From Dechloromonas sp. A34 (GTDB taxonomy: Bacteria > Pseudomonadota > Gammaproteobacteria > Burkholderiales > Rhodocyclaceae): DNA of 64,000 nucleotides. The stretch covers positions 3,906,001 through 3,970,000 of the forward strand of contig NZ_CP102486.1 in the NCBI RefSeq assembly GCF_026261605.1, read 5' to 3'. Made by a program: the position numbers and the translations under genes. Below the pieces are notes generated by a model, which was not told the DNA's origin, made no database searches, and saw only the letters and a program-made list of their open reading frames with translations. Shown here in pieces: positions 62,185-64,000 of the stretch. Numbering within the stretch: position 1 is the first letter of the stretch; each line of letters opens with the position of its first letter.

Positions 62185-63462
62185 ATGATGCTCATGAAAA
62201 GACGTGATTTCCTGAAGGTTGGCGCGGCAGCCGGTGCGCTGGCCTCCCTCTACGGCTGCGCCGGCGGCAACCAGGCGAGTGGCCATGTGGTCGTGGTCGG
62301 CGGCGGTTATGGCGGGGCGACGGTGGCCAAGTACCTGCGCATGTGGAGCGAAGGCGGCGTTCAGGTCACCTTGATCGAACGCAATCCGACCTTCATCTCC
62401 TGCCCGATATCCAATCTGGTCATCGGCGGCACCAAGACCATGGAAGACATCACCGTCAGCTATGACGGCTTGAAGAACAAATGGGGTGTCCGCGTCATCC
62501 AGGGCGATGTGGTCGCGGTCGACGCCGCCAAGAAGACGGTTTCCCTGAAAGCCGGCGGCGCCATTTCCTACGACCGCCTGGTGCTATCCCCCGGCGTCGA
62601 TTTCATGTGGGACCAGGTTCCCGGCCTCAACAACACCGAGGCCCAGGGCAAGATCCTCCACGCCTGGAAGGCCGGCGCTCAGACCGTCGCCCTGCGCAAG
62701 CAATTGGAAAACATGAAGGACGGCGGCACCTACGCCATTTCCATCCCGAAAGCCCCCTACCGCTGCCCGCCCGGACCGTACGAGCGCGCCTGCCTGGTCG
62801 CCAATTATTTCAAGCAGCACAAGCCCAAGTCCAAGGTCATCATCCTCGACGCCAACGAGGACGTGGTCTCCAAGAAGGGCCTGTTCACCAAGGCATGGAG
62901 CGATCTCTACAAGGGCATCATCGAGTACCGCAACAACAGCGAACTCAAGGATGTCGAAGTCGCCAGCAACACCGCCGTGCTCGAGTTCGACAAGTTCAAG
63001 GCCGACGTGCTGAACGTCATTCCGCCGCACCGCGCCGGCGATATCGCCGCCAAGTCCGGGTTGAAGCTGATCAACAACCGCTGGGTGGACATCAACTGGC
63101 TATCCATGGAATCGACCAGCACACCGGGCGTCCATGTCCTTGGCGACGCCATCTTCCCGGCGCCGACCATGCCGAAATCCGGCCACATGGCCAACCAGCA
63201 CGGCAAGCTGGCGGCGGCAGCGATCCTCAACCTGCTCGCCGGCCAGGAACCGAATCCGGAACCGGTCGTCATGAACACCTGCTACAGCTTCGTCGATGCC
63301 AAGAACGTGATCCACGTTGCCTCGGTGCACCAGTACGATGCGGCGACCAAGGTCGTGCAGCCAGTCAAGGGAGCCGGCGGCGTCTCGGCCGCGCGCAACG
63401 AGCTGGAAGGCAAGGTGGCGATGGGCTGGGCGAAAAATATTTGGGCCGACATGCTGGCCTGA
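62185..63462 (+). CDS. fccB: FAD-dependent sulfide dehydrogenase (FccB/SoxF)
   Basis: 425 residues from the ATG at 62185. A twin-arginine signal (MKRRDFLKVGAAAGALASL) precedes the FAD-binding HVVVVGGGYGGATVAKYLR. Redox-active cysteines are likely in TFISCPISN and APYRCPPGPYE. The C-terminal FCSD domain includes MNTCYSFVDAKN. The enzyme oxidises sulfide to sulfane sulfur in the periplasm, passing electrons to the cytochrome subunit. A terminator follows. Confidence 0.96.
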   Translation: MMLMKRRDFLKVGAAAGALASLYGCAGGNQASGHVVVVGGGYGGATVAKYLRMWSEGGVQVTLIERNPTFISCPISNLVIGGTKTMEDITVSYDGLKNKWGVRVIQGDVVAVDAAKKTVSLKAGGAISYDRLVLSPGVDFMWDQVPGLNNTEAQGKILHAWKAGAQTVALRKQLENMKDGGTYAISIPKAPYRCPPGPYERACLVANYFKQHKPKSKVIILDANEDVVSKKGLFTKAWSDLYKGIIEYRNNSELKDVEVASNTAVLEFDKFKADVLNVIPPHRAGDIAAKSGLKLINNRWVDINWLSMESTSTPGVHVLGDAIFPAPTMPKSGHMANQHGKLAAAAILNLLAGQEPNPEPVVMNTCYSFVDAKNVIHVASVHQYDAATKVVQPVKGAGGVSAARNELEGKVAMGWAKNIWADMLA

Positions 63463-63535
63463 CTCTGCTCGCGCCATAGGCACCGACGCCGGCTTGCCGC
63501 CGACCCGACGCCCGGCAATTCAGTCCGTGGTTTTC

Positions 63536-63562
63536 AAGCCGGGGTTCCGACCCCGGCTTTTT
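63536..63562 (+). terminator. Intrinsic terminator of fccAB
   Basis: Perfect 9-bp stem AAGCCGGGG/CCCCGGCTT with a TTCCGA loop and a run of five Ts, 74 bp after the fccB stop. It also separates fccAB from the convergent chemoreceptor gene. Confidence 0.92.
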
Positions 63563-63606
63563 CATTGCGCTGAGAAGGCACCACCCGGCCAGGCGATCGA
63601 CGAAAG

Positions 63607-64000
63607 CTAGACGGTGTAGCGTGCCGCCGCTTCACGCAAGCGAGCAGCGAGGCCCGCCAGTTCATTGGATAGAACGGCGCTTTCCTCCGCGCCGTGACTG
63701 TTCTTTTCGCTGATCTGGGCCACCAATTCCACCTGGCTCGCAATCTGGTTGCTGGCCTGCCCTTGCTCCCGTAATGCAGACGAGATGGATTTCACCTCGT
63801 CCTCGACGCGGGACACCCCCTCCTCAATACGTCCCACTGCGGCGTTGGCCTCATCGGCATGCGCAATGCTGGTGGCGACCTGGCTCACGGAAAACGCCAT
63901 GTGGTGCCCGGCGGTCTCGGTTGCCTGTTGAATTGCCGTAATTTTACTGGCGATGTCGCGGGTCGCCTGCGTGCTCCGCTCGGCAAGTTTGCGCACCTCG
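63607..64000 (-). CDS. Methyl-accepting chemotaxis protein, 3' part (runs off window end)
   Basis: The frame is open to base 64000 and ends at 63607. The ~131 residues present are the C-terminal part of the signalling domain, starting in [20 protein letters not shown], immediately after the conserved hairpin tip. Regularly spaced heptads and ALREQGQASNQIASQVELVAQ are typical. The sensor half lies outside the window. No CheR-binding pentapeptide is seen at the end (AARYTV). Confidence 0.92.
   Translation of the reverse strand, partial: EVRKLAERSTQATRDIASKITAIQQATETAGHHMAFSVSQVATSIAHADEANAAVGRIEEGVSRVEDEVKSISSALREQGQASNQIASQVELVAQISEKNSHGAEESAVLSNELAGLAARLREAAARYTV

Noticed and set aside
1..64000. 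CRISPR arrays, insertion sequences, integrases, phage genes
   Set aside because: No regularly spaced repeats, no transposase- or integrase-like reading frames and no terminal inverted repeats with target duplications were seen.

Overview
The window looks like a chromosomal stretch from a high-GC betaproteobacterium, most likely Rhodocyclales and close to Dechloromonas. I base this on the sox gene order (F-R-C-D-Y-Z-A-X-B, an order I recall for Dechloromonas aromatica), a phasin, a PEP-CTERM protein, many PAS/GGDEF proteins and chemoreceptors, and betaproteobacterial hypothetical families. This is family-level reasoning without any database search. I saw no rRNA, tRNA, CRISPR array, transposase or prophage. 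The region reads as ordinary core and accessory chromosome.

Layout. 1-4.7 kb: 5' part of a di-heme cytochrome c peroxidase, a PAS-PAS-GGDEF cyclase, and a coupled nth-FIST-DUF1841 cluster. 4.8-10.5 kb: one very large alpha-2-macroglobulin gene with a CLEQ thioester motif. 10.7-16.3 kb: Crp-type regulator, GNAT, a divergent SDR/LysR pair with a clear operator, dodecin, a second SDR, and a frameshifted secreted WY-rich protein. 16.6-24.9 kb: MFS/spermidine-synthase fusion, AsmA, several small DUF proteins, a metallophosphoesterase, a secreted three-repeat protein and a HExxH metallopeptidase. 25.0-26.4 kb: overlapping operon rhodanese-unknown-GST. 26.6-30.4 kb: small proteins, an RsbQ-like hydrolase, phaP with a palindromic operator, and a candidate sRNA carrying two CUCCUCC motifs. 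30.7-34.6 kb: histidine kinase coupled to a REC-PAS-PAS-GGDEF-EAL protein. 34.7-44.6 kb: DUF1415, small basic protein, S1 protease, pbpC (frameshifted), chemoreceptor, DUF599 (frameshifted), rarD, periplasmic binding protein, and a second membrane spermidine-synthase-like protein. 44.6-51.1 kb: TetR regulator and a tripartite RND efflux pump with an AcrR-like operator embedded in the promoter. 51.2-53.8 kb: YeeE/YedE sulfur transporter, a PEP-CTERM protein behind a sigma-54 promoter, and a His-rich microlipoprotein. 53.9-63.5 kb: complete thiosulfate-oxidation locus. The final bases hold the 3' end of a chemoreceptor.

How the genes work together. The sox locus encodes SoxAX (couples thiosulfate to the carrier), SoxYZ (carrier), SoxB (sulfate release), SoxCD (sulfane sulfur oxidation) and a rhodanese. 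A divergent fccAB pair oxidises sulfide, and an ArsR-type regulator lies at the divergence point. With soxCD present, full oxidation of thiosulfate to sulfate is expected. Two structural features inside the operon stand out: a ~122-bp imperfect palindrome between soxY and soxZ, and an intrinsic-terminator-like hairpin between soxX and soxB. The YeeE/YedE transporter nearby may supply sulfur compounds. Elsewhere the theme is sensing and c-di-GMP signalling.

Three genes (the WY-rich secreted protein, pbpC, DUF599) are each broken by a net one-base loss in a short G/C run. This looks more like base-calling or assembly error than three independent pseudogenes.
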